Positions 44,580-53,940 of a DNA stretch of 64,000 nucleotides are shown one piece after another. The position numbers and the translations under genes were made by a program. The notes beneath the pieces were generated by a model. It was given only the letters and a program-made list of their open reading frames with translations. It was not told the DNA's origin and did no database searches. The stretch comes from CAXMRP01 sp965216515. Its GTDB lineage: Bacteria; Pseudomonadota; Alphaproteobacteria; Rhizobiales; Afifellaceae. The stretch is taken from positions 372,001 to 436,000 of the forward strand of contig OZ244173.1 in NCBI GenBank assembly GCA_965216515.1, given 5' to 3'. How positions within the stretch are numbered: position 1 is the stretch's first letter; the number at the start of each line of letters is the position of its first letter.

Positions 44580-46664
44580 TCAGGGGGCGTGGCGCAAGGA
44601 GGTCAGGACATAGACCCCCGTCTCATGCAGCGTTGCGTGCCAGCCGGACGCAACCAGGATCGTCGTGGTGTCCTCCTCTATGATGGCCGGACCCTCGATC
44701 CGGTCGCCGGCGCCGAGTTTGTTTCCGTCGTACACCGGCGCGCCGACCGGCGTGCCGTCGCTGGACAGGATCAGGTTGCGCCGGCCCTTCTCCGCGGCAG
44801 CCAGTCCGTCTGAGCGCGCCACCGTCGGGCGTTTCGGCCTTTCGATCCGGCCGTAGATCGTGCTTTCCACATTCACCGCCTCCACGGCGTTATGCGGCTC
44901 CGAATAGGTATAAAGTTCCTCGTGTCGCTTGTGGAAGGCCTGCCGGATCGTCTCAAGACTGGCTTCGGAGATCTCCATGTTGCCGATTTCGACCGTGCAT
45001 TCGTGCACCTGGCCGACATACCGCATATCGAGCGAACGCCGGATGTCGATCCGATCCCGGGGGAATCCGTCGCTCTCCAGGTCGGCGATGCCGCGCTCTT
45101 CGATCTGGGCATAGGTGCGTGCCAGATCGGCGGCAACGTCCGCGCCTTCGATGCGGGCGGGAAATGGCGCCATATAGTTGTACTTCACGTCGGAAATGAT
45201 CTGGCCATAGGCGCACAATCCGGAGGCGAGCTTGGGGATCAGGATTTTCGCGATGCCCATCTCCTCCGCCAGCGCAGCGATATGGGCGCCCGTGGCGCCG
45301 CCCGCGCCAACCAGCACGAAATCGCGCGGATCGTCGCCGCGTTCGACCGAAACGCGGCGGATGCCGTTCACCATGTTGGAATTCACGATGGTGTACATGC
45401 CAAAGGCCGCTTGCTCCACGCCGATCCCGAGCGGATCGGCGACGTGCGACATGATCGCTTCCTTCGCCTTTTCGACATTTAACGGCAGTTTTCCCCCGAT
45501 CAGGCCTTCTGGATTGAGATAGCCCAGGACGAGGTTGGCATCCGACACGGTGGGCCGGTCGCCGCCCCGGTCGTAGCAGGCCGGGCCCGGATCCGCACCA
45601 GCGCTTGCGGGCCCCATCTGCAGAAGGCCGATTTCGTCGATATGCCCGATGGAGCCGCCGCCGGCGCCCAGCGTTTCGACCTGGATCATCGGCACACCGA
45701 GCCGATAGCGCAGGAAATCGATGTTCTTGGCGATGTTGGTGTTGCCATTCTTTGTGAGGGTGATGTCGAAGGAGGTGCCGCCCATGTCCACTGTGATGAT
45801 GTTGCGATCGCCGAAAGGCTCAGCCACCTGCAATCCGGCCTGCGGCGCGGAGGCCGGACCGGAGTTGATCGCGTAGACCGATCGGTCCGACAGCACATCA
45901 CCAATGGCCAGGCCGCCATTGGACTGGAAAAAACGGACCGGATTCCTGGCGCCGAGTTCCCGGAAGTAGCCGTCGACCGCATCGACATACTGCCGCAGGA
46001 CCGGGCCGAGATAGGCGTTGACCACCGCGGTCGAAGTCCGGGTGTATTCCCGGACCTGCGGATAGAGTTCCGAGCCGATGGTCAACAGCGCATCCGGCAA
46101 CATCTCCGCCACGATTTGGGCGGCGCGGCGTTCGTGGTCCGGATTCAGGACCGACCAGACGAAGGAAACGGCCACCGACTGCACGCCGTCCCTGAGAAAC
46201 AGTTCGCATGCCGCCCGCACGTCATTCTCGTCCATGGGCACCCGCGCATCGCCCGTCGAGATCACCCGCTCGCGCACGCCGCGGCGCAAGTAGCGTGGCA
46301 CCAGCATCGTCGCGGGCGGGTACTCGGCGTCGTAGCGGTATCCGTCTTCTTTGTGACCCAGGCGGATTTCGAGGCTGTCCTCGTGACCGGCTGTACAAAT
46401 GAGACCGGTCTTCGCCCCCTTGTGCTGAATAAGCGCATTCAGCGCCACCGTTGTGCCGTTGATGCAAAGGTCGGCGTTTGAAACCAGCGCTTCGGCGCTT
46501 TCGCCCGTGGCCTCGGTCATCCGGGCGAGCCCGTCCTTGATTGCAACCGTCGGATCGGAAGGCGTCGACAGCGCCTTGAAGAGCAGGATGTCGCCGCCCT
46601 CTTGCGCCAGAACGAAATCGGTAAAGGTGCCGCCGGCGTCAATGCCCAACCTGTATTTTGCCAT
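44580..46664 (-). CDS. hydantoinase/oxoprolinase subunit A (HyuA family)
   Basis: A 694-residue HyuA-family ATPase subunit. With HyuB it opens cyclic amides such as hydantoins, 5-oxoproline or lactams using ATP; acetone and acetophenone carboxylases and caprolactamase are relatives. The N-terminal GIDAGGTFTDFVLA is the phosphate-binding motif of this ASKHA-type fold, and ITVDMGGTSFDITL is the second; GAGGATGAHIAALAEEMG follows. GAGGAGG lies upstream of the ATG, 13 bases after hyuB. The exact substrate is unknown. Confidence 0.92.
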   Translation of the reverse strand: MAKYRLGIDAGGTFTDFVLAQEGGDILLFKALSTPSDPTVAIKDGLARMTEATGESAEALVSNADLCINGTTVALNALIQHKGAKTGLICTAGHEDSLEIRLGHKEDGYRYDAEYPPATMLVPRYLRRGVRERVISTGDARVPMDENDVRAACELFLRDGVQSVAVSFVWSVLNPDHERRAAQIVAEMLPDALLTIGSELYPQVREYTRTSTAVVNAYLGPVLRQYVDAVDGYFRELGARNPVRFFQSNGGLAIGDVLSDRSVYAINSGPASAPQAGLQVAEPFGDRNIITVDMGGTSFDITLTKNGNTNIAKNIDFLRYRLGVPMIQVETLGAGGGSIGHIDEIGLLQMGPASAGADPGPACYDRGGDRPTVSDANLVLGYLNPEGLIGGKLPLNVEKAKEAIMSHVADPLGIGVEQAAFGMYTIVNSNMVNGIRRVSVERGDDPRDFVLVGAGGATGAHIAALAEEMGIAKILIPKLASGLCAYGQIISDVKYNYMAPFPARIEGADVAADLARTYAQIEERGIADLESDGFPRDRIDIRRSLDMRYVGQVHECTVEIGNMEISEASLETIRQAFHKRHEELYTYSEPHNAVEAVNVESTIYGRIERPKRPTVARSDGLAAAEKGRRNLILSSDGTPVGAPVYDGNKLGAGDRIEGPAIIEEDTTTILVASGWHATLHETGVYVLTSLRHAP

Positions 46665-46677
46665 TGTTCCGTCCTCC

Positions 46678-48429
46678 TCAGCCGGCCTTGCGGAGGGCCG
46701 CCGTCGCCGCCTCGTCCACCGCCAGCGTTTCCGGATCGGCGATCACGACACCGTAGTCTGCTTTCGCTCCTTCCAGGGAGACGAGACCGTTTTTGACGTC
46801 CCACACGACGTTCTCGATATCGCGCTCGAACGGATTGCCGAAGCCGCCGCCGCCGGGATTCATGTTGGCCGCCCGCTCGCCGGGATTGATGGTTTCGATC
46901 ACATTTTCCTTGATGATCTGGGTCTCGCCGTTCCGGGTCACAACCAACTGTCCGACCTTGGGCTCCACCATCGTCGATTGCGCCCCGCCGGCTCCCATCG
47001 CCGGAATGCGCCGGCCTTCGCCGAAGGTGACGAGCGTCATCTCGCGGTCGAGCGGTTCCACCTCCCAGCAGGTGCCTGACCCGCCGCGGAAGTTTCCCGC
47101 ACCACCGGAATCGGTCATCAGGGAATATCGGTGGATGATGATCGGGTAGGAATGTTCGAGAAGCTCGATATCGCCGGAAGTCAGGGCGCCGAAGCAGCAT
47201 TCCGGGCCGCAGGCATGCCAGCCGTCCTGGCTGTGCGTGGCACCGGCGCCGGAAATGATGGAGGCCAGCACCATCGTGACATATTCCTCGTCATGCCGCG
47301 TATCCCAGCCGGCGATGTTGCAGCCGTTGGCATGGCCCCAGCTGGCAGAAACCCTTTCCGGCGCGGCTTTCTCGAAGGCGAGCCGCACCGCGTCGGTCAG
47401 TGTCTCCATCGGAGTTGTCGTGCAATTGGCATGGGGCGCAGGGGGCTTGGCGTTACAGAGCGTACCCTTGGGGCCCATATCGACCGTCACACAGCGATAA
47501 AGCCCCTCATTGTAGGGTGGCGGCAGCTGCGCGAACATCATCAGGCCGAGATAGACACCCGAATAGCTGTTTCCTTCGTATGAATTGATGAAGTAGGGGA
47601 TCTGCGGCGGGCTCTCAATTGCAATCCGGCAACTGTCGTTCTCGATCGTCACATTCGCGGTGATTTCGAAATCGCCGAAGCCGTGGCCGGCATCTTCCAG
47701 GATTGCGGTGCCGGAATAGGTTCCGTCGGGCACGTCCGCGATGAGCGAACGCATGTGCTTGTCCGCCATATCCATCAGCACGTCGATGCAGTCCCTGACC
47801 AGCTGCACCCCGTATTTGTCCAAAAGCGCCGTCAGGTTGCGCGCGCCGACCTGGCAGGCACCGATCAGAGCGTTGAAATCGCCCTCCTGATCGCGGCGCG
47901 CGCGCATGTTGGTCAGCAACATGTTCACTATGTCGTTGCGCGGCGTACCCGCATCCCAGATCTTGATCGGCGGGATGCGTAGGCCCTCGGCATAAATTTC
48001 CTTCGCTGCCGGATTATAGCCAGCAGGAACGGGACCGCCGATGTCCGTCAGATGTCCTTTGCACACGGTCCAGAATACCAACTCGCCTTCGTAGAAAACC
48101 GGCCAGTACATGCAGGTGTCGATGATGTGGCTGCCGGCGTAATCGGGATCGTTGTGAAGGATCAGGTCGCCCTCCCGGACATCACCCTCAAAGAAAGCCC
48201 AGACCGCCTTCATCGCCGGAATCAGGCTGCCGAGATGGATCGGGATATCCTGCCCCTGCAGGATCATTTCCGGTGTCGCGTTGAAGAGCGCAGTGGAATA
48301 ATCATGGGCGAGATTGAAGACACTCGACCGGGCCGTCTTTTCCAGCGATACGGTCATCTCGCGCTGGGTGGTTTCCAGAACACCGCGCACGACGCTCAGC
48401 GTGATCGGATCGACCTTTTTGACAGTCAT
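46678..48429 (-). CDS. hydantoinase/oxoprolinase subunit B (HyuB family)
   Basis: A 583-residue HyuB-family subunit, the partner of the HyuA gene just downstream. Family segments include DPITLSVVRGVLETTQREM, HNDPDYAGSHIIDTCMYWP (metal-binding region), KGHLTDIGGPVPAGYNP and the Gly-rich C-terminal NPGGGGFGNPFERD. It is divergent from an AraC-type regulator at 48600, which probably controls it. The hydrolysis could concern hydantoins, 5-oxoproline or other lactams. Confidence 0.92.
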   Translation of the reverse strand: MTVKKVDPITLSVVRGVLETTQREMTVSLEKTARSSVFNLAHDYSTALFNATPEMILQGQDIPIHLGSLIPAMKAVWAFFEGDVREGDLILHNDPDYAGSHIIDTCMYWPVFYEGELVFWTVCKGHLTDIGGPVPAGYNPAAKEIYAEGLRIPPIKIWDAGTPRNDIVNMLLTNMRARRDQEGDFNALIGACQVGARNLTALLDKYGVQLVRDCIDVLMDMADKHMRSLIADVPDGTYSGTAILEDAGHGFGDFEITANVTIENDSCRIAIESPPQIPYFINSYEGNSYSGVYLGLMMFAQLPPPYNEGLYRCVTVDMGPKGTLCNAKPPAPHANCTTTPMETLTDAVRLAFEKAAPERVSASWGHANGCNIAGWDTRHDEEYVTMVLASIISGAGATHSQDGWHACGPECCFGALTSGDIELLEHSYPIIIHRYSLMTDSGGAGNFRGGSGTCWEVEPLDREMTLVTFGEGRRIPAMGAGGAQSTMVEPKVGQLVVTRNGETQIIKENVIETINPGERAANMNPGGGGFGNPFERDIENVVWDVKNGLVSLEGAKADYGVVIADPETLAVDEAATAALRKAG

Positions 48430-48599
48430 GGCGACAACCTCTGAGTTTCCGAAGGCATCAGGATAGCCGAGCCGGCGATTCCGGTCTTTGCACGGGGTGC
48501 AGAATCACTGTGCGCGGAGCGCAGGCCGGCCGCGCCTGAGGCTTGCTTTGGCGGGGATGTTGCGCAACCATCCCGGAGAGCTGACCACGGGGAGACGAC

Positions 48600-49571
48600 A
48601 TGGGCGTCGGCGCTGCGTTTTCGACAAGGTCCGTCAGCCCGGCAGATCGTGCAGGGAGCTGGACGCGCGCGGTCAGCCGATCTTACTTCCAGCTCGAACT
48701 CTCCTATCGCCAGCCCGACAGATTTCACGGAACGTTGCGCACCTGGGGGCTCGGCGCCGTGCAGGCCTCCCGCCTGTCCTCCGATCCCGCTCTGTACCGG
48801 CGGCGGCGGGCGCATTTGCGAAGCGGCGAGGACGAGAATTTCCTTTTGACCATTCCACGCCGCAGCCCTGTCCGGTTCCTGCAGATGGGGCGCGAAGTGG
48901 AATGCGCGCCGGGCGGGTTCATTCTCGAGCGGGGCAATGAGCCCTACGTTTTCAGCTACGACCAGGCCAACGAGTTGATTGTCGCCAAGATCGCCGCGCG
49001 CGACCTGGAGGCCCGGTTGCATGATGCAGGGCGATATTGCGCCATATGCTTCAACGGCAACCGCGGCGTCGGCGGCTTGCTGCATGATTTGCTTTTGGCC
49101 AGCGAAGCGCGGGCGCCTGAACTGACGGTGGATGGCGACACGGCGACGGGGCGGCATCTGATCGATCTGCTGGCGCTGTCGATCGAGGCCGATCCGCATG
49201 TCGCGCACTCACAGGAGACCAGCGTTCGCCGGGCCCACCTGCATCGCATCAACACCGTGATCTCCAGTCGTTATTCGGAGCCCGGTCTTGCACCCGTCGA
49301 AGTCGCGGCAGCCTGCGGTATTTCCGTGCGCTACCTGCACGATCTTTGCCAGACCGATGGCGCGACCTTTCGTTCCCGCTTGCGTCGTGCCCGGCTCGAC
49401 GCGGCGCGCCGGGCGCTGTTGGCGGAACACCGCAAACCGAGAATCACGGACGTGGCGCTGTCGGTGGGATTTTCCGATATGTCGTCCTTTTCAAGGGCGT
49501 ACAGGCAGACGTTCGGCGAAACACCGAAAGACACCAGGTCGCAAGCCTTCTTCGGAATCGGCGAAGAATGA
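48600..49571 (+). CDS. AraC-family transcriptional regulator
   Basis: A 323-residue AraC/XylS regulator. The N-terminal ligand or oligomerisation half is of the AraC-binding-like type (FLLTIPRRSPVRFLQMGREV). The C-terminal double helix-turn-helix (about 215-315) shows VAAACGISVRYLHDLCQ, ITDVALSVGFSDMSSFSRAY and the conserved FGETPKDTR. GGGGAGACGAC precedes the ATG. It is divergent from hyuBA across 170 bp and so probably activates it in response to a cyclic amide or product. It converges with the LysR gene. Confidence 0.9.
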   Translation: MGVGAAFSTRSVSPADRAGSWTRAVSRSYFQLELSYRQPDRFHGTLRTWGLGAVQASRLSSDPALYRRRRAHLRSGEDENFLLTIPRRSPVRFLQMGREVECAPGGFILERGNEPYVFSYDQANELIVAKIAARDLEARLHDAGRYCAICFNGNRGVGGLLHDLLLASEARAPELTVDGDTATGRHLIDLLALSIEADPHVAHSQETSVRRAHLHRINTVISSRYSEPGLAPVEVAAACGISVRYLHDLCQTDGATFRSRLRRARLDAARRALLAEHRKPRITDVALSVGFSDMSSFSRAYRQTFGETPKDTRSQAFFGIGEE

Positions 49572-49580
49572 CGGCGAAGT

Positions 49581-50513
49581 TTACGGGGCATTGCGCATGC
49601 CGGCCAGGGAAACCGGCTGCTGCGGCATGACGAATATGCCGCGGAAGTAGCTTCTAAAGGCGCTCATCTGGGGAGTGAATTCGGCGTCCCGCCGCCATAC
49701 CAGACCCACATCCATCGGCGGTATGGCCTCCTGTAACTCCGCCGTTTCGAGCCGCCGTCCTTCAAGCGACCATGGGCGATAGACCATATCGGACAGCACC
49801 GACACCCCAAGTCCGTTCGCAACCATGCTTCGCACCGCCTCCACCGACGATGTTCTCAGGATCACATTCGGCCGGTACTGGGTCTTTGACCAGTACCGCA
49901 TCGCCGTATGGGCGGCTTCGTCCACCGTGAGCATCACATAGGGCTCGCTGGAAACGTCTTTCAGGTTAAGGGTTTCGCGCTCCAGCAGGGGATGGCGCGA
50001 GGACAACCAGAGCCGCCTGGGCGAACTGATGAGGGTCTCCGAGGCGATATCGGGGTTCCCGATATTGGATGTCAGCGCCACGCCGATGTCGATCTGGCCG
50101 GCGAGCAGGGCTTCTTCCAGCGCCGTTCGCGTCATTTCGCGCAGATGCAGGGACACTGCCGGCATTACGCGCCGCAGCCGGTCCAGATGAATCGGCAGGA
50201 AATATCCGATTACCGTATAGGACGCGGCGATTTCCAGTGTGCCTGTCTGGTCCAGGGGTTGCTCGGCCTGCAAGGATTCCTCGACCTTTGCCGTGATCTC
50301 ATATCCTGAGGAAAGAAACCGCCGCCCCGCTTCGGTGAGCGACATGCCAAGCGAGGAGCGGACGAAAAGGGTGGCGCCGAGGATCGTTTCCAGTTCCCGG
50401 ATGGCGGAGGTCACGGCGGATTGTGACACGGACAGTTCAACCGCCGCGCGGCTGACCTGACCCAGTTCGGCCGTGGCAATGAAATATTTCAAGTGGCGCA
50501 GATTGTAGGTCAT
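49581..50513 (-). CDS. LysR-family transcriptional regulator
   Basis: A 310-residue LysR-type regulator. The N-terminal winged helix (about 1-62) has LKYFIATAELGQVSRAAVEL and QSAVTSAIRELE; the effector-binding domain (about 90-300) includes IDIGVALTSN and SMVANGLGVSVLSD. It is divergent from pxpA (121 bp apart), the usual arrangement for a LysR protein controlling the adjacent operon, here the lactam-hydrolysis genes. The ligand may be 5-oxoproline or another cyclic amide, by inference. Confidence 0.91.
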   Translation of the reverse strand: MTYNLRHLKYFIATAELGQVSRAAVELSVSQSAVTSAIRELETILGATLFVRSSLGMSLTEAGRRFLSSGYEITAKVEESLQAEQPLDQTGTLEIAASYTVIGYFLPIHLDRLRRVMPAVSLHLREMTRTALEEALLAGQIDIGVALTSNIGNPDIASETLISSPRRLWLSSRHPLLERETLNLKDVSSEPYVMLTVDEAAHTAMRYWSKTQYRPNVILRTSSVEAVRSMVANGLGVSVLSDMVYRPWSLEGRRLETAELQEAIPPMDVGLVWRRDAEFTPQMSAFRSYFRGIFVMPQQPVSLAGMRNAP

Positions 50514-50634
50514 GGATTCACACTATTAGAAAAACTGAAAGAGAGAACACAGAAAAATCAACTTCTTGATAAAGGCCAATTGCGGCACACTGGGCACCGG
50601 GCGAAAGATGCGCGCGATTGGCCGTGGGGGAGAG

Positions 50635-51411
50635 ATGTACCGGACGAGTGTCGATCTCAACTGTGATATGGGCGAAGGCTTTGGCCACTGGACCTATGGC
50701 GATGCGCCGGACGCTGAACTGATGCCGCTCATCAGTTCGGCGAACGTTGCCACCGGCTTTCATGCCGGTGATCCCAATCAGATGGATGCCGTGGTTCGGC
50801 TTGCGGCGGAACATGGCGTCGGGCTCGGAGCGCATCCGGGCTATAACGACTTGCAGGGCTTCGGACGACGCACGGTTGCCGCGCGGCCGGAGGAACTGGT
50901 CAATGACATGCTTTATCAGACCGGTGCGCTGCGCGAATTCGGACGGCGCTACAACATACCGCTTCACCACATCAAGCCGCATGGTGCGCTCTACATGACG
51001 GCGGCCCGGGATGCCGAATTGTCGCGGCTGCTGATCGAGGCGCTACAGAAAACGGGGCCGGATCTTTTTGTCTTCTGCATGAGTGTCTCGGAGACCTACC
51101 GGATTGCAAAGGAGGCCGGCCAGCCGGTCATCCGCGAATTCTACGCTGACAGGGACTACGACAAGTCCGGCTCGATCGTTTTTGCCCGCAAAATGCGCAA
51201 GCTCGACCCGCGGGAGGTGGCCGACAAATGCTTGCGGGCCTGCACCGAGGGCAAGGTGCGCACGGTTGAGGGGGAAGACATTGAAATTCCCTTTGAGTCG
51301 ATCTGTTTCCATTCAGACACACCTGGCGCGCTGCAAATCGGCGCGACCTTGCGCCGACACCTGACCGAAAACGGTGTCGCCATTGCGCCGCCTGCGGCCG
51401 GCGCGATCTGA
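50635..51411 (+). CDS. pxpA: LamB/YcsF family protein, 5-oxoprolinase subunit A (PxpA)
   Basis: A 258-residue PxpA. The signature [15 protein letters not shown] lies at the N-terminus, followed by [51 protein letters not shown] and a late CFHSDTPGA. In Pxp systems this deacetylase-like barrel subunit works with PxpB and PxpC to open 5-oxoproline to glutamate at the cost of ATP. I chose the ATG that starts the family sequence; upstream frame is not family-like. It is first in an operon with biotin carrier, biotin carboxylase, pxpB and pxpC. Confidence 0.9.
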   Translation: MYRTSVDLNCDMGEGFGHWTYGDAPDAELMPLISSANVATGFHAGDPNQMDAVVRLAAEHGVGLGAHPGYNDLQGFGRRTVAARPEELVNDMLYQTGALREFGRRYNIPLHHIKPHGALYMTAARDAELSRLLIEALQKTGPDLFVFCMSVSETYRIAKEAGQPVIREFYADRDYDKSGSIVFARKMRKLDPREVADKCLRACTEGKVRTVEGEDIEIPFESICFHSDTPGALQIGATLRRHLTENGVAIAPPAAGAI

Positions 51412-51435
51412 CCCGACCACCAAGGAGAGACCTCA

Positions 51436-51672
51436 ATGGCAACGAAAATCCAGTCGCCCCTGCCGGGAACCTTCTACCGCCGGCCTTCGCCTGACGAGCC
51501 GCCCTTCGTCGAAGACGGCGGCAATGTGGCGGTCGGCGATACGGTCGGCCTGGTCGAAGTCATGAAAACGTTTCACGAAATCAAGGCCGACGCGGCAGGT
51601 ACGAATATCCGTTTTCAAGTCGACAATGAATCGCCGGTGACCGCCGGCGCTGTTTTGGCGGAGATGGACTGA
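51436..51672 (+). CDS. biotin carboxyl carrier protein (small, AccB-like)
   Basis: A 78-residue biotinyl domain with no linker region, so shorter than AccB (about 150). The biotin attachment motif is EVMK, with Lys44 as the modified residue; PLPGTFYRRPSPDEPPFV and SPVTAGAVLAEMD frame the domain. AAGGAGAG precedes the ATG. It lies between pxpA and biotin carboxylase, so it probably carries carboxybiotin for a lactam- or amide-acting carboxylase rather than acetyl-CoA carboxylase. Confidence 0.9.
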   Translation: MATKIQSPLPGTFYRRPSPDEPPFVEDGGNVAVGDTVGLVEVMKTFHEIKADAAGTNIRFQVDNESPVTAGAVLAEMD

Positions 51673-51677
51673 GAGCC

Positions 51678-53042
51678 ATGTCGCCTGCCGGCAAATCCCT
51701 CTTCATAGCCAACCGGGGCGAGATCGCGGTGCGCATCAATGCTGCGGCCAAGGCCCTGGGATGCCGCGTGGTTCAGGCCCATTCGCAGGCCGATGGCGAC
51801 ATGCTGGCCGTCAGGCTGGCGGATTCGGCGATCGAGATCGGCCCGCCACAGGCGGCCAAGTCCTATCTCGACATCGACAGGGTGGTGCAGGCAGCCAAAG
51901 AGGCCGGCGCAGATGCGGTTCACCCCGGCTACGGATTTCTCGCCGAAAATGCGGCATTTGCCGCCGCGGTCGAAGCAGCCGGCATGATCTTTGTCGGACC
52001 TTCGCCGGAGACGATCGCGCGCATGGGGGACAAGGTCGCCGCCCGCGAGGCGGCAATTGCGGCCGGTGTTCCGACAGCGCCGGGCAGCAAGGGCAGGATC
52101 GAAACTGTCGACGATGCCCGCGCGGTGGTGGCCGATATCGGTTATCCGGTCATGGTCAAGGCCGCAGCGGGCGGCGGCGGGCGGGGGATCCGCGTTGCCG
52201 AAACCGAGGAGGAGCTGGCGCGCCTGATCCCGCAGGCCCAGGCAGAGGCGGCGGCGTCCTTTGGCGATGGCAGCCTCTATGTGGAGCGCATGGTGACTGA
52301 CGCCCGGCATGTCGAGGTACAGATCCTTGGCGATGGCCAGCGCGCCATTCATCTGTTCGAACGGGAATGTTCGCTCCAGCGGCGGCGGCAGAAAGTATGG
52401 GAAGAGGCCCCGGCGGCCTGCCTGACCGAGGAGGCGCGCCAGCGGGTTTGCCGGGCGTCGGTGGCGCTGGCGCAGGCGGTCAACTACCGCGGAGCGGGAA
52501 CCCTGGAATTCCTGTACGAAGCCGAACGCGACGAATTCTATTTCATGGAAATGAACACCCGCATTCAGGTTGAACATCCGGTGACCGAAATGATCACCGG
52601 CGTCGATCTTGTGCAGGAGATGATCCGCATTGGCTTCGGCGAGCCGCTGCGGCTTGATCAGGACGATATCGGGATTGACGGCCATGCCGTCGAGGTTCGC
52701 GTGAACGCCGAAGACCCGGCCAACGGCTTCCTGCCTTTTCCCGGTGTCACCGGTGAACTGCATGTGCCGGACGGCGTGCGTTTCGACACGATGCTGTATC
52801 GGGGCTATGCCGTTCCGCCTTTCTACGACTCGCTGCTCGGCAAACTCATCGTGCATGGCCGCGACCGGGCAGACGCGCTCAAGCGATTGCGCGATGCGCT
52901 GGACGAGACGCGGATCGAAGGACTCAAGACAACGTTGCCGCTTTTCCGCGTGCTGGTGGACGATCCCGACATCCGGTCCGGCGCGGCGAACACGGCGTTT
53001 CTTGAATCCTGGCTGGAAACCAACACGTTGGACGCTGCCTAA
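51678..53042 (+). CDS. biotin carboxylase (AccC-like)
   Basis: A 454-residue ATP-grasp biotin carboxylase: FIANRGEIAVRI and HPGYGFLAENA at the N-terminus, the ATP-binding Gly-rich loop KAAAGGGGRGIR, ERECSLQRRRQKVWEEAP and the catalytic MEMNTRIQVEHPVTEM. It makes carboxybiotin from bicarbonate and ATP on the carrier encoded 6 bp upstream. Linkage to pxpABC, and absence of carboxyltransferase AccA/AccD or PccB genes, suggests its partner is PxpB/PxpC, which match the carboxyltransferase part of urea carboxylase. Confidence 0.93.
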   Translation: MSPAGKSLFIANRGEIAVRINAAAKALGCRVVQAHSQADGDMLAVRLADSAIEIGPPQAAKSYLDIDRVVQAAKEAGADAVHPGYGFLAENAAFAAAVEAAGMIFVGPSPETIARMGDKVAAREAAIAAGVPTAPGSKGRIETVDDARAVVADIGYPVMVKAAAGGGGRGIRVAETEEELARLIPQAQAEAAASFGDGSLYVERMVTDARHVEVQILGDGQRAIHLFERECSLQRRRQKVWEEAPAACLTEEARQRVCRASVALAQAVNYRGAGTLEFLYEAERDEFYFMEMNTRIQVEHPVTEMITGVDLVQEMIRIGFGEPLRLDQDDIGIDGHAVEVRVNAEDPANGFLPFPGVTGELHVPDGVRFDTMLYRGYAVPPFYDSLLGKLIVHGRDRADALKRLRDALDETRIEGLKTTLPLFRVLVDDPDIRSGAANTAFLESWLETNTLDAA

Positions 53043-53064
53043 CATCGCGAAGGAGGCAAACGGG

Positions 53065-53940
53065 ATGAAGACACGATACTCGTTCGGAGGTGATGAGCAT
53101 ATCTTCGTCGAAGTCGACGAGGAGATGTCGCTCGACGCCTTCTTCAAGAGCCTGTCAATGACCAACGCAGTCCGCGACAGCGAGATCGGCGGGGTCACCG
53201 AGATCTGCCCCGCAAACGCCTCGTTCCAGATCAAGTTCGATCCCGACCGGATCAAGCCCGACGATATGCTCGCAGAGCTCAAGTCGCTGGAAAGCACGGC
53301 GGAAAATGCCGACAAGCGAATGAAAACCCGGATCATCGAAATCCCGGTTTATTACAACGATCCCTGGACCCATGAGACCCTGATGCGTTTTCGCGAGCGG
53401 CATCAGGATCCAAACGGCACCGACCTGGAATATGCGGCGCGCGTCAACGGGTTTGACACTGTCGAAGCGTTTGTCGACGCACATCACTCCAATCCGTGGT
53501 TTGTTTCCATGGTCGGTTTCGTGTCGGGTCTGCCCTTTCTGTATCAGCTGGTTGAACGCGACAGACAGCTGCAGGTGCCCAAATACCTGCGGCCCCGCAC
53601 CGATACGCCCAAATTGACGGTCGGTTATGGCGGCTGCTTTTCCTGCATTTATTCGGTGCGCGGGGCTGGCGGATACCAGATGTTCGGGATCACGCCGATG
53701 CCGATTTACGACCCTGAGCAGAAGGTCAGCTATCTGTCGGACTTCATGGTGTTCTTCAAACCCGGTGACATCGTCAAATGGCAGCCGATCGGACGCGAGG
53801 AGCACGACAGGATTGCCGAAGACATCGCCGCTGGGCGCTATGAGCCGCGGATTGCCGAAGTGGCATTCGATCTCGATGCGTTTAACGCCGATGTGGACGG
53901 CTCCAATGCCCAACTGAAGGAGGCCCTTTATGGCGGTTAA
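53065..53940 (+). CDS. pxpB: 5-oxoprolinase subunit B / KipI-like (AHS1 domain)
   Basis: A 291-residue AHS1-domain protein, longer than E. coli PxpB (about 218). Segments PVYYNDPWTHETLMRF, FVSGLPFLYQL, GYGGCFSCIYSVRGAGGYQM and YDPEQKVSYL match the family, and the N-terminal 90 residues add a ferredoxin-like part. AHS1 and AHS2 together form the carboxyltransferase part of urea carboxylase and the B/C subunits of 5-oxoprolinase. AAGGAGG precedes the ATG. It overlaps pxpC by 11 bases. Confidence 0.87.
   Translation: MKTRYSFGGDEHIFVEVDEEMSLDAFFKSLSMTNAVRDSEIGGVTEICPANASFQIKFDPDRIKPDDMLAELKSLESTAENADKRMKTRIIEIPVYYNDPWTHETLMRFRERHQDPNGTDLEYAARVNGFDTVEAFVDAHHSNPWFVSMVGFVSGLPFLYQLVERDRQLQVPKYLRPRTDTPKLTVGYGGCFSCIYSVRGAGGYQMFGITPMPIYDPEQKVSYLSDFMVFFKPGDIVKWQPIGREEHDRIAEDIAAGRYEPRIAEVAFDLDAFNADVDGSNAQLKEALYGG

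Noticed and set aside
51615..53336. A 573-codon minus-strand frame opposite the biotin carboxylase gene.
   Set aside because: It lies antisense to an unmistakable biotin carboxylase and carries no domain.
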